Assembly: GCA_963525745.1 (NCBI GenBank)
Contig: CAURMH010000006.1
Span: forward strand, 1-40,631
Source: CAURMH01 sp963525745
GTDB taxonomy: Bacteria; Pseudomonadota; Gammaproteobacteria; Enterobacterales; Pasteurellaceae
Length of the DNA stretch: 40,631 bases
Direction: 5' to 3'
Every line of letters begins with the position of its first letter. The first letter of the stretch is position 1. This document shows positions 33,665 to 40,631 of the stretch, one piece after another. Position numbers and translations under genes: made by a program. The notes below the pieces were generated by a model. The model searched no databases. It saw only the letters and a program-made list of their open reading frames with translations, and was not told the DNA's origin.

Positions 33665-35179
33665 ATGTTTGGATTGGATCCGACAATAATTACATTTATG
33701 ATTTACATTATCGGCATGCTCCTCATCGGCGTGCTGGCGTATTATTATACCAATAATTTATCCGATTATATTTTAGGCGGGCGCCGTCTCGGGAGTTTTG
33801 TAACGGCCATGTCCGCCGGTGCGTCGGATATGTCCGGCTGGCTTTTGATGGGATTGCCCGGCGCGGTTTATCTGGCCGGTCTGGTAGAAGGTTGGATCGC
33901 CGTGGGATTGACATTAGGCGCTTATTTAAACTGGTTATTGGTGGCAGGGCGTTTACGCGTTTATACGGAATTAAATAATAACGCGTTGACGCTGCCCGAA
34001 TATTTTCATAATCGATTCGGTACTTCGCATAAATTACTCAAAATCATTTCGGCGACAATTATTTTGCTGTTTTTTACCATTTATTGTGCGTCGGGCGTGG
34101 TGGCCGGCGCCAAATTATTTCAAAATCTTTTTTCTATCGATTATTCGACCGCACTTTGGTATGGCGCGCTAGCGACCATCGCTTATACTTTTATCGGCGG
34201 TTTTTTAGCGGTGAGCTGGACGGATACGATTCAGGCAACGTTAATGATTTTTGCATTGCTTTTGACGCCGCTTTTTATTTTTTTAAGCTTTGACGACTCG
34301 GCGAATTTTGCTCAAGCTTTAGCGCAGGCTGAAATGGAAGCACATCGGTCTTTTACCGACGTGTTTTCCTCAACGACGTCTCTCGGGCTGTTAAGCCTTG
34401 CTGCGTGGGGATTCGGTTATTTTGGTCAGCCGCATATTTTGGCACGTTTCATGGCGGCTTATTCCGTAAAATCATTAATTAAAGCCCGCCGTATCAGTAT
34501 GACCTGGATGATGCTTTGTCTGGGCGGTGCGATTGCTATCGGTTTTTTCGGTATCCCGTATTTTTTTGCTCACCCTGATGTTGCTTATGTGGTCAATCGC
34601 GAGCCGGAACAGGTATTTATCGAACTGGCTAAAATTCTGTTTAATCCGTGGATTGCAGGCATCCTCCTTTCCGCCATTTTAGCCGCCGTCATGAGTACAT
34701 TAAGTGCGCAATTGCTGATTTCTTCAAGTTCAATCACTGAAGACTTCTACAAAGGGTTTATTCGCCCTCAGGCCTCGGAAAAAGAATTGGTTTGGCTGGG
34801 CAGGATTATGGTATTGGTCATCGCCGCCATTGCTATCTGGATTGCGCAGGATGAAAACAGCAAAGTATTAAAATTAGTGGAATTTGCTTGGGCCGGGTTT
34901 GGCAGCGCTTTCGGGCCGGTTGTCTTATTTTCTTTATTTTGGGAACGGATGACGTCGGTAGGCGCTATCGCAGGAATGCTTATCGGTGCCTTAACGGTAT
35001 TCGGCTGGAAAATAGTCATTTCGCCAAGCAGCGTATGGTTTCAGGTTTATGAAATGATTCCAGGGGTACTTTTTGCAAGCATTGCAATTGTCCTTTTTTC
35101 ACTGTTGTCCGGTCGCCCGGAACAAAGCGTCATTGATACTTTTAACACGGCCGAGCAGACGTATAAGGCGGCAAAATGA
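33665..35179 (+). CDS. putP: Sodium/proline symporter
   Basis: 504 residues with about 12-13 membrane segments, a member of the sodium:solute symporter family. The N-terminus (DPTIITFMIYIIGMLLIGVLA), SDYILGGRRLGSFVTAMSAGASDMSGWLLMGLPGA and STLSAQLLISSSSITEDFYKG are the PutP signature stretches. It imports proline with Na+. Usual putA is not adjacent. Its stop overlaps the cmoB start in ATGA. TATTAT at 33642-33647 may be the -10. No good ribosome site is seen before the ATG. Confidence 0.94.
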   Translation: MFGLDPTIITFMIYIIGMLLIGVLAYYYTNNLSDYILGGRRLGSFVTAMSAGASDMSGWLLMGLPGAVYLAGLVEGWIAVGLTLGAYLNWLLVAGRLRVYTELNNNALTLPEYFHNRFGTSHKLLKIISATIILLFFTIYCASGVVAGAKLFQNLFSIDYSTALWYGALATIAYTFIGGFLAVSWTDTIQATLMIFALLLTPLFIFLSFDDSANFAQALAQAEMEAHRSFTDVFSSTTSLGLLSLAAWGFGYFGQPHILARFMAAYSVKSLIKARRISMTWMMLCLGGAIAIGFFGIPYFFAHPDVAYVVNREPEQVFIELAKILFNPWIAGILLSAILAAVMSTLSAQLLISSSSITEDFYKGFIRPQASEKELVWLGRIMVLVIAAIAIWIAQDENSKVLKLVEFAWAGFGSAFGPVVLFSLFWERMTSVGAIAGMLIGALTVFGWKIVISPSSVWFQVYEMIPGVLFASIAIVLFSLLSGRPEQSVIDTFNTAEQTYKAAK

Positions 35180-36141
35180 TTGATTTTCGTCCATTTTACG
35201 AACAAATTGCGACGACGGAACTCTCCGACTGGCTGGAAACGCTTCCTCAGCAGCTCAAACAATGGCAAAAAAGCGCTCACGGAGAATATACGAAGTGGGC
35301 GAAAGCGGTTGAATTATTGCCTGAATTACACGCTGATGCGATTGATTTAAAAAACGTCGTTAAATCCGACCGCACTTCGCCCCTTTCACAAGGCGAGCGG
35401 CAAGGCATTATTCATCAGTTAAAACAGCTTATGCCTTGGCGTAAAGGGCCTTATCACTTGTTTGGGATCCATGTGGATTGTGAATGGCGTTCCGACTTTA
35501 AGTGGACGCGCGTATTGCCGCATCTTGCGCCGCTAAAAGATCGCCTTGTTCTTGATGTCGGTTGCGGTAGCGGCTACCACATGTGGCGCATGGTAGGAGA
35601 GGGGGCGAAAGCCGTTATCGGCATTGATCCGACCGCCCTTTTTTTATGTCAGTTTGAAGCGGTACGGAAGTTATTAAATCATGATCGACGGGCGAATTTA
35701 ATTCCACTTGGCATTGAAGAAATGCAGCCTTTGGGCGTATTTGATACGGTTTTTTCAATGGGGGTGTTGTATCATCGAAAATCGCCGTTGGATCATTTGA
35801 CGCAATTGAGAAATCAATTAGCCAAAGGCGGCGAGTTAGTCTTGGAAACCCTTGTTGTTGATGGCGATGAAAATACGGTTTTAATGCCGCTTGAGCGTTA
35901 TGCCAAAATGAAGAATGTGTATTTTATTCCTTCCGTAGCGGCTTTGATCAATTGGTTAAAAAAAACTGGCTTTCATCATGTTCGCTGTGTTGATGTCGGC
36001 GTGACAAGTTTGGAGGAGCAACGTAAAACGGAGTGGTTAGAAAACGAAAGTTTATTGGATTTTCTCGATCCGCAAGATTATGCCAAAACGGTAGAAGGTT
36101 ATCCTGCGCCGAAAAGAGCGGTCGTTTTGGCCAATAAATAG
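35176..36141 (+). CDS. cmoB: tRNA U34 carboxymethyltransferase
   Basis: 321 residues. CmoB uses carboxy-S-adenosylmethionine to turn 5-hydroxyuridine into 5-carboxymethoxyuridine at tRNA wobble position 34. The SAM-fold motif RLVLDVGCGSGYHMWRM (about 123-139), PFQLFGI-like GPYHLFGIHVDCEWRSDFKWTR and SMGVLYHRKSPLDHL are typical and length is near the E. coli protein (323). Its partner cmoA, which makes the cofactor, is not in this window. The ATGA overlap with putP implies translational coupling to a transporter gene. A terminator follows. Confidence 0.95.
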   Translation: MIDFRPFYEQIATTELSDWLETLPQQLKQWQKSAHGEYTKWAKAVELLPELHADAIDLKNVVKSDRTSPLSQGERQGIIHQLKQLMPWRKGPYHLFGIHVDCEWRSDFKWTRVLPHLAPLKDRLVLDVGCGSGYHMWRMVGEGAKAVIGIDPTALFLCQFEAVRKLLNHDRRANLIPLGIEEMQPLGVFDTVFSMGVLYHRKSPLDHLTQLRNQLAKGGELVLETLVVDGDENTVLMPLERYAKMKNVYFIPSVAALINWLKKTGFHHVRCVDVGVTSLEEQRKTEWLENESLLDFLDPQDYAKTVEGYPAPKRAVVLANK

Positions 36142-36165
36142 GAAGCGTTTGCTTCCTTTTATTTT
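36141..36165. terminator. Terminator between cmoB and rlmM
   Basis: GGAAGC (36141-36146), a GTTT loop and GCTTCC (36151-36156) are followed by TTTTATTTT. It starts in the last base of the cmoB stop codon. Confidence 0.75.
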
Positions 36166-36171
36166 ATCTGC

Positions 36172-37257
36172 TTATTTTATTCGCACATGAACCGTGATTT
36201 CTTCCCGATCGTGATATAGATGTTTGGCTTGTAGCTCAAATTGGATAGATTGTTGTGTCAGTAGGTCACTCAGTTTATTTAAACAAGCCGTCACTTCTTG
36301 ATAGCGTTTTTTCATTGGCAGTTTTAAATTGAAAATACTCTCTTTACACCAGCCGTTGATGAGCCATTTGGCGATTAGCCGGGTGATTCTGGCGGGTTGT
36401 TCAACCATATCGCATACCAGCCAGTCTATTTTTCGGTGTTTTGGCGGTTGAAATTTGAAACCGTCCTCGGGATAATGCTCAATTCGTCCCGTGTCATGCA
36501 AAGTCGCTGCCATTTTGCCGTGATCGACGGCATAAACAAACAGACCGCGTCTGACCAATTGATAAGTCCAGCCGCCAGGGCAAGCACCGAGGTCAACGCC
36601 AACCATCGTCTCATTCAATCGTTTTGCTTCTTCCCGACGTGGAATAAAGGTTAAGATCGCTTCTTCCAGCTTAAGGGTTGAACGACTCGGCGCTTCCGCC
36701 GGGAATTTTAAGCGGGGTATGCCCATTAAATAAGGCGAATGGTTATTTTGATAAGAGTAGCCTACATAGCAGCAATTCGGAGACGGAAAAAAACAATGTA
36801 AAATTTGACCGCACTTTGTATTTAATGAGGAACCCAATAATCCCCGTTTTTTTAATGCTTGACGCAGCGGTACGGTAAATTTTCGGCAAAAAGTCAAAAG
36901 CTGTTTTGATTCATTGGTATCGGCGGTTTCAATAAAAAGATCGGTCGCTTGTAGGTGAATTTGTGTATTGATTTTTTCATATTCGGCTAGAATCGGCGAA
37001 ATGCGATCTTCCGGCGGGAGCGAGGGCAATAAATTTGAAACGACGATAAGCTGGCGGGCGAAAATAAGCCGTTTAAAATTAATCTTTTGTGCTAAAAAAT
37101 CAGCTTCGCCGGGGAGATAGCAATCAAACAGGATGTAGCCGTAATTTTCTTTAACACGGGCAAAACCAAAAATATTTAATTGCGCGGCCTGCGCTGTTAT
37201 TTCTGCCGCCGTTTCTTTTTCAAAGCCGCTGCGGCAATATAAAACCAATTTATTCAT
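36172..37257 (-). CDS. rlmM: 23S rRNA 2'-O-ribose C2498 methyltransferase
   Basis: 361 residues from the ATG at 37257 (MNKLVLYCRSGFEKE), the family start. An in-frame open stretch continues 48 codons into gcvA but looks unlike the family. RlmM has an N-terminal THUMP-like RNA-binding part and a C-terminal Rossmann methyltransferase with VGVDLGACPGGWTYQL (about residues 218-232), then VDHG, DWLVCDM and the catalytic-type Lys in FNLKLPMKKR. It methylates C2498 of 23S rRNA. It overlaps the gcvA 3' end by 8 nt and is co-transcribed with it. Confidence 0.95.
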   Translation of the reverse strand: MNKLVLYCRSGFEKETAAEITAQAAQLNIFGFARVKENYGYILFDCYLPGEADFLAQKINFKRLIFARQLIVVSNLLPSLPPEDRISPILAEYEKINTQIHLQATDLFIETADTNESKQLLTFCRKFTVPLRQALKKRGLLGSSLNTKCGQILHCFFPSPNCCYVGYSYQNNHSPYLMGIPRLKFPAEAPSRSTLKLEEAILTFIPRREEAKRLNETMVGVDLGACPGGWTYQLVRRGLFVYAVDHGKMAATLHDTGRIEHYPEDGFKFQPPKHRKIDWLVCDMVEQPARITRLIAKWLINGWCKESIFNLKLPMKKRYQEVTACLNKLSDLLTQQSIQFELQAKHLYHDREEITVHVRIK

Positions 37258-38140
37258 GTTTCTTTTTAATTGAGTGAATAATCCAGGAACGGAAGGCTTG
37301 CACGCGTTCGTCATCAATGCGATCAAGATGATTGACCACCCAAAACGATTTCGGATCATGTAATTCGGTCGGTAGAACAACTTGTAAATGACCGCTTTCA
37401 ATTTCCTGTCGGGCTAAAATATCATTTGCCAGTGCGATTCCTTGACCATGAATCGCCGCCTGTAGTGCCATAAAAGTGTGGCTAAATAAGGGGCCTTGGT
37501 GGATATTTAAATCGTCTAATTGCAGGTAATTCGCCATGGCTTGCCAGTTGTCACGGGTATGAATATGGATTAGCGTGTGTTGCTTTAGATCTTCTTTAGA
37601 GGCAATCGGGTTTTCGGCTAATAATTTCGGTGAGGCTAAAATTAATAAATTATTTTCACCGAGATAATCCGCCTGTAGATTTTCCCAGTTTCCCCGTCCG
37701 TAATAAACTGCAATATCAATTTCCTTGTTCAGTAAGCCTTCGTCTTGATCAACGCCTTTTAATTGAACTTCAATTTCTGGATGCAAGTCATGAAATTCAT
37801 TAAGGTGAGGCACGAGCCATTGAATGCCGAAGGTTTGCGGAACGCTGACCATTAAATTCGGATCCGCTTTTAGCGCCAGCAACTTTTCTGTCGCTTCGTT
37901 CAAGCGGCGGAGAATTTTGTTAATATCGGTAAAATAAGCTTTGCCAAATTCGGTTAATTCAAGAAAGCGATTTTTCCGGTCAAACAATGTTATGCCTAGA
38001 AATTCTTCTAATAATTTGATTTGATGACTTACTGCAGCCTGAGTGACGAATAATTCATCGGCGGCTTTGGTAAAACTGAGATGACGTGCGGAAGATTCAA
38101 AAGACTTTAGAGCGTTTAGAGGAGGTAAACGTTTGTACAT
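37250..38140 (-). CDS. gcvA: LysR-type regulator GcvA (glycine cleavage activator)
   Basis: 296 residues. The N-terminal helix-turn-helix region (LPPLNALKSFESSARHLSFTKAADELFVTQAAVSHQIKLLE shortened in view, about residues 5-45) and the long LysR effector domain match GcvA. In E. coli GcvA activates the glycine cleavage genes and the gcvB small RNA. The divergent gcvB-like RNA gene 270 bp away makes the identification strong. AAGGA precedes the ATG. rlmM follows with an 8-nt overlap. A TAAAAT -10-like element lies at 38192-38187 on the minus strand. Confidence 0.92.
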   Translation of the reverse strand: MYKRLPPLNALKSFESSARHLSFTKAADELFVTQAAVSHQIKLLEEFLGITLFDRKNRFLELTEFGKAYFTDINKILRRLNEATEKLLALKADPNLMVSVPQTFGIQWLVPHLNEFHDLHPEIEVQLKGVDQDEGLLNKEIDIAVYYGRGNWENLQADYLGENNLLILASPKLLAENPIASKEDLKQHTLIHIHTRDNWQAMANYLQLDDLNIHQGPLFSHTFMALQAAIHGQGIALANDILARQEIESGHLQVVLPTELHDPKSFWVVNHLDRIDDERVQAFRSWIIHSIKKKHE

Positions 38141-38275
38141 ATTATTCCTTTACTGGCTGTTATCATATTCCTTGTGATACGGGCAAATTTTAGCATAAAA
38201 AGATTTTGTAAAGGCGATAATCTTAATCTTGCTTTAAAATTTAATTTTGACCAAAATTTAGCAAGCTTATTTAAT

Positions 38276-38291
38276 AAGCAAACGTTTGCTT
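38276..38291. promoter_or_regulatory. PurR-type operator
   Basis: AAGCAAACGTTTGCTT is a perfect 16-bp palindrome and matches the E. coli PurR consensus ANGCAANCGNTTNCNT at every fixed base. It lies about 130 bp upstream of the predicted gcvB start and about 136 bp upstream of the gcvA ATG. Another LacI-family regulator could also read it. Confidence 0.65.
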
Positions 38292-38378
38292 TGAGTTTTA
38301 TATGATAATTTCTTTAAATTTAAGTGGTTATATTATGCGATTATTAGTTTTTTTATTCTTTTCATAAAAAAACATCTC

Positions 38379-38407
38379 TTGTTTCAAGGCCGTGTTATCC
38401 CTAAAAT
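38379..38407 (+). promoter_or_regulatory. Promoter of gcvB
   Basis: TTGTTT (38379-38384), a 17-bp spacer and TAAAAT (38402-38407) give a predicted TSS near 38413. Confidence 0.65.
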
Positions 38408-38412
38408 ACACT

Positions 38413-38583
38413 CATAATTTAATGAGTCGGCGTTTTATTTATTAAAGCGTTTTAACATTAAGTTTGATGTTGTGTTTGCATATTTATGCCTTAGGCAAGT
38501 AAGGGGAGTAATTTACAGAGTTTACTCCCATAAACCCTGTTAACCATTTGGTTAAGCGCCATTCTAACGAATGGCGTTTTTTT
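38413..38583 (+). ncRNA. gcvB: GcvB small regulatory RNA
   Basis: About 170 nt, divergent from gcvA as in enterics and Pasteurella. The GU-rich R1-like seed GATGTTGTGTTTGCA (38466-38480) is single-stranded-looking and contains ATGTTGTGTT, the complement of the target seed known for GcvB. Then come a hairpin GGGAGTAA/TTACTCCC (38504-38529), an ACCCTGT segment like R2 (38534-38540), a hairpin TTAACC/GGTTAA (38540-38555), and a strong terminator. A 5' hairpin around 38410-38427 (ACTCAT/ATGAGT) may start the RNA. GcvB with Hfq represses amino-acid and peptide transport and synthesis mRNAs. The exact 5' end is a prediction. Confidence 0.85.
38556..38583 (+). terminator. Terminator of gcvB
   Basis: CGCCATTC (38557-38564), loop TAAC and GAATGGCG (38569-38576) are followed by seven T residues. 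It also gives the poly-U tail expected for Hfq binding. Confidence 0.9.
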
Positions 38584-38628
38584 ATGCATATAAAATAATT
38601 GTCATCGGATGAATTTTGAATTTTTCTT

Positions 38629-38659
38629 TTGAAAAGGTTTAAATGACGAACATTATAGT
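38629..38659 (+). promoter_or_regulatory. Candidate ilvE promoter
   Basis: TTGAAA (38629-38634) with TATAGT (38654-38659) at a 19-bp spacer, or TTATAG at 18 bp. It lies after the gcvB terminator. No leader peptide or attenuator is seen in the roughly 50-nt leader. Confidence 0.4.
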
Positions 38660-38714
38660 GTAAATTGTTTCCGAACTTTATTTATCTTTACAAGACAACT
38701 AAATAGGAAACAAA

Positions 38715-39746
38715 ATGAAAGACTTAGATTGGAAAAACCTCGGATTCAGTTATATCAAAACGGACTATCGTTTTATCGCCCATTGGAAAGACGGGCAATG
38801 GAATGAGGGAGAGCTAACCACCGATAGCACGCTTCATATTAATGAAGGATCGACCGCACTTCACTATGGTCAACAATGCTTTGAAGGTCTTAAAGCTTAT
38901 CGCTGCAAAGATGGCTCTATTAATTTATTCCGCCCTGATCAAAATGCCGCCCGTATGCAGCATACTGCCGAACGTTTATTAATGCCGCCGGTCCCGACGG
39001 AATTATTTATCCGTGCATGTAAAGAAGTGGTTAAAGCAAATCAAGAATGGCTTGGCCCTTATGGTTCCGGCGCAACGCTCTATTTGCGTCCCTTTTTGAT
39101 TGGCGTAGGCGAAAATATCGGAGTGAAAGCGGCACCGGAATTTATTTTTTCCGTCTTTTGCTGTCCGGTCGGCGCTTACTTTAAAGGTGGGCTTGCGCCT
39201 TCTAATTTTATTACTACCGATTATGATCGCGCTGCGCCAATGGGCACCGGTGGGGTTAAAGTAGGTGGAAATTACGCAGCAAGTTTGCTTCCGCACGAAT
39301 TAGCGGCAGCGCAAGGCACTGAAACACGTAAATTTGCCGATGCAATCTATTTGGATCCGAAAACCCATACGAAAATCGAAGAAGTGGGTGCAGCAAACTT
39401 TTTTGCTATCACAAAAGACAATAAATTTATTACGCCAAAGTCGGAATCTATCCTCCCAAGTATCACTAAATATTCATTATTATATTTGGCTAAAAGTCGC
39501 CTTGGCATGGAAACAATTGAAGGCGACGTTTACATCGATCAACTAGACCGATTTGTTGAAGCGGGGGCTTGTGGTACCGCAGCAGTGATTACACCGGTTG
39601 GTGGTATTCAACATAAAGGTCATTTCCATGTATTTTATTCCGAAACGGAGGTTGGCCCTGTTACACGCCGTTTATATAATGAATTAACAGGAATCCAGGT
39701 CGGTGATATCAAAGCACCGGAAGGCTGGATTGTTAAAGTCGAATAG
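38715..39746 (+). CDS. ilvE: Branched-chain amino acid aminotransferase
   Basis: 343 residues, a fold-type IV PLP aminotransferase of the longer (eukaryotic-like) BCAT form rather than the 309-residue E. coli type. It transaminates leucine, isoleucine and valine with 2-oxoglutarate. The PLP lysine is Lys182 in GTGGVKVGGNYAAS. LHYGQQCFEGLKAY and EVGAANFFAI are conserved, and the active-site loop EAGACGTAAVITPVGGI is intact. AGGAAAC precedes the ATG. It has its own promoter and terminator and is not in an ilv operon. Its place beside gcvB fits amino-acid metabolism but need not mean co-control. Confidence 0.95.
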   Translation: MKDLDWKNLGFSYIKTDYRFIAHWKDGQWNEGELTTDSTLHINEGSTALHYGQQCFEGLKAYRCKDGSINLFRPDQNAARMQHTAERLLMPPVPTELFIRACKEVVKANQEWLGPYGSGATLYLRPFLIGVGENIGVKAAPEFIFSVFCCPVGAYFKGGLAPSNFITTDYDRAAPMGTGGVKVGGNYAASLLPHELAAAQGTETRKFADAIYLDPKTHTKIEEVGAANFFAITKDNKFITPKSESILPSITKYSLLYLAKSRLGMETIEGDVYIDQLDRFVEAGACGTAAVITPVGGIQHKGHFHVFYSETEVGPVTRRLYNELTGIQVGDIKAPEGWIVKVE

Positions 39747-39783
39747 CTTTAATTGGTAAGAAAATTTACTATATCCATAAAAT

Positions 39784-39818
39784 AAAAATGCAATGCGTTT
39801 ATATGCATTGCATTTTTT
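39784..39818. terminator. Bidirectional terminator between ilvE and tehB
   Basis: AAAAATGCAATGC (39784-39796) pairs with GCATTGCATTTTT (39805-39817) over an 8-nt loop. A-run and T-run ends suit both convergent genes. Confidence 0.85.
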
Positions 39819-39827
39819 AATCTCAAT

Positions 39828-40631
39828 TTATTGTGCTTTATGGGCCAACATGGTCACAAATTTCATTTTATAGCGATTACCGTTTTCATCGGTTTTGTGC
39901 AATTCGCCCATGTTTTCGTTATATTCCAAAAATTCCCAACCTTGGTAATAGTTTTTCAATTCGTTTTCAGCGAAAGTAAAAGAGAATGGAACTGGACATG
40001 GTACTTCCGGTGTGGACATGGCGGCAACGATAAGGTTGTAACCGCCCGGATTAGTATGGCTTTGCATGTTTTTGATGATTGCCGGTACACGGTTGCGATC
40101 CAAGAACATGAAGACGACGGTAGAGACGATAAAATCGTAATTTTCTTGAATATTGGCATCGTTGATGTTGTAAAGCGCGGTCCGAATTTTTAGATTTTCT
40201 TTTTCTTTGGTTTCGTTCAAAAACATGAGGCTATTTTCGTTATGATCCCAAGCGGTGACATCATAGCCGAGCAAACTTAAATAGAGTGAGTTACGTCCTT
40301 GTCCGCAGCCTAAATCCAATACTTTGCACGGTTTGATGATTTTGGTGGCATCCACCACATCGCCATGAGTGGCGGTCATATTGTATTTTTTGCTGAAGTA
40401 GTCTTCTTTTCTGCAGTAAAAGGCAAGAGAGCATTCCAAGTCATCGGTCAAGGCTTCAATGCGGTGCCAAATTTGAGGTTCAACAAAAGGAATGTCGCTT
40501 TCAGGCGTGAAAATATGTTCGGCAATCACATCGCCATTTTCGTTAAGTTCGTAGAATTTAAGTTTGCCTTTTAGCACCGTCAATTTTCCCCAAGTGCCGA
40601 CTTTGGTATTGTGCTTTTCTTGGAACATTTG
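39828..40631 (-). CDS. tehB: Tellurite resistance methyltransferase TehB (5' end outside window)
   Basis: 267 codons are visible and the frame stays open to the edge. A Gln codon precedes the first internal Met, matching the PQMFQEKHNTKVGTW region I recall from H. influenzae TehB (286 residues), so about 20 N-terminal residues are missing. The N-terminal DUF1971/cupin-like domain (about to residue 80 of the visible part) is fused to a SAM methyltransferase with KVLDLGCGQGRNSLYLSL. It detoxifies tellurite by methylation and has been tied to oxidative-stress and haem phenotypes in Haemophilus. tehA is not seen. Confidence 0.95.
   Translation of the reverse strand, partial: QMFQEKHNTKVGTWGKLTVLKGKLKFYELNENGDVIAEHIFTPESDIPFVEPQIWHRIEALTDDLECSLAFYCRKEDYFSKKYNMTATHGDVVDATKIIKPCKVLDLGCGQGRNSLYLSLLGYDVTAWDHNENSLMFLNETKEKENLKIRTALYNINDANIQENYDFIVSTVVFMFLDRNRVPAIIKNMQSHTNPGGYNLIVAAMSTPEVPCPVPFSFTFAENELKNYYQGWEFLEYNENMGELHKTDENGNRYKMKFVTMLAHKAQ

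Larger units (their letters stand above)
38141..38412. promoter_or_regulatory. gcvA-gcvB divergent control region
   Basis: AT-rich stretch without a gene. It contains the gcvA promoter region (TAAAAT on the minus strand, 38192-38187), an imperfect palindrome GCTTATTTAATAAGC (38265-38279) that overlaps a PurR-type operator, ATTAG (38343-38347, complement of the CTAAT motif tied to GcvA binding), and the gcvB promoter. I see no open reading frame of interest. Confidence 0.6.
1490..38861. repeat. Dispersed DNA uptake signal sequences (35 copies of AAGTGCGGT)
   Basis: Plus orientation starts: 2581, 2804, 4510, 4885, 5388, 9994, 11242, 13913, 16752, 18800, 20036, 25669, 28752, 29321, 31013, 31976. 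Minus orientation (ACCGCACTT) starts: 1490, 3051, 3915, 6851, 8275, 8433, 10529, 12811, 16727, 18816, 21406, 24683, 27254, 27743, 32030, 34148, 35369, 36808, 38853. This is about 0.86 per kb, close to the density known for H. influenzae. These 9-mers bias DNA uptake during natural transformation. Most lie inside genes, and three head-to-head pairs lie between genes. Confidence 0.95.

Noticed and set aside
37258..37401. 48-codon upstream extension of rlmM
   Set aside because: It runs through gcvA coding sequence in another frame. The ATG at 37257 gives the known RlmM start.
38264..38279. GCTTATTTAATAAGC as a separate operator
   Set aside because: It is an imperfect palindrome with a single-base centre that partly overlaps the PurR-type site, so I do not count it as independent evidence.
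38460..38583. Possible attenuator or T-box leader for ilvE
   Set aside because: No leader peptide with branched-chain codons or T-box sequence. The GcvB-type seed, terminator and divergence from gcvA explain the structure better.
1..40631. Mobile elements, prophage, CRISPR, toxin-antitoxin or defence genes
   Set aside because: No transposase, integrase, repeat-spacer array, attachment site or defence-family protein was seen. Gene content is conserved core genome.

Overview
This window looks like ordinary chromosome from a gamma-proteobacterium of the family Pasteurellaceae, in the group that carries the Haemophilus-type DNA uptake signal. The 9-mer AAGTGCGGT (or its complement ACCGCACTT) occurs 35 times by my count in 40.6 kb. 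Gene content and protein similarity (rec2/comEC next to dksA, tehB with the fused N-terminal domain, gcvA/gcvB, modABC) fit this family. I cannot name the species. I see no insertion sequence, prophage, CRISPR array, tRNA or rRNA.

Layout. 1-1940: mannose-family PTS operon manXYZ on the minus strand (manZ cut by the window edge). 2207-8419: tmcA, a 54-residue DUF5363-like gene, mfd and a uracil-DNA-glycosylase-family gene, all plus strand, with a LexA-like box in front of mfd. 8538-13289: an SLC13/DASS anion transporter with a perfect FNR box, gloA, rnt, an NhaC-like antiporter and priC. 13379-16124 (minus): serC-hisC-tpx. 16308-16655: tmaR. 16767-19276 (minus): dksA-pcnB-folK. 19509-27617 (plus): comEC/rec2, msbA, lpxK, a Trm112-family gene, kdsB and uvrC, then terC. 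28449-31045 (minus): modABC, divergent from modE (31178-31942). 32051-33526 (minus): rng. 33665-36141: putP-cmoB. 36172-38140 (minus): gcvA-rlmM. 38413-38583: the small RNA gcvB. 38715-39746: ilvE. 39828-end (minus): tehB, with its 5' end outside the window.

The genes are mostly housekeeping: tRNA/rRNA modification (tmcA, cmoB, rlmM), RNA processing (rnt, pcnB, rng), repair and competence (mfd, UDG-like, uvrC, priC, comEC), lipid A/Kdo supply (msbA, lpxK, kdsB) and transport. The regulatory DNA is the most interesting part. It holds a GcvB small RNA gene with a perfect 16-bp PurR-type operator between it and gcvA, a LexA-type box before mfd, and an FNR box placed near -60 of the SLC13 promoter. 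It also holds a CRP-S (Sxy-dependent) site between dksA and comEC, a ModE box over the mod -10 element, a probable AUU start codon for pcnB, and a terminator-like hairpin that contains the priC ribosome binding site. I did not find a wholly new multi-gene system. Family names come from memory of protein families, and no search was run.
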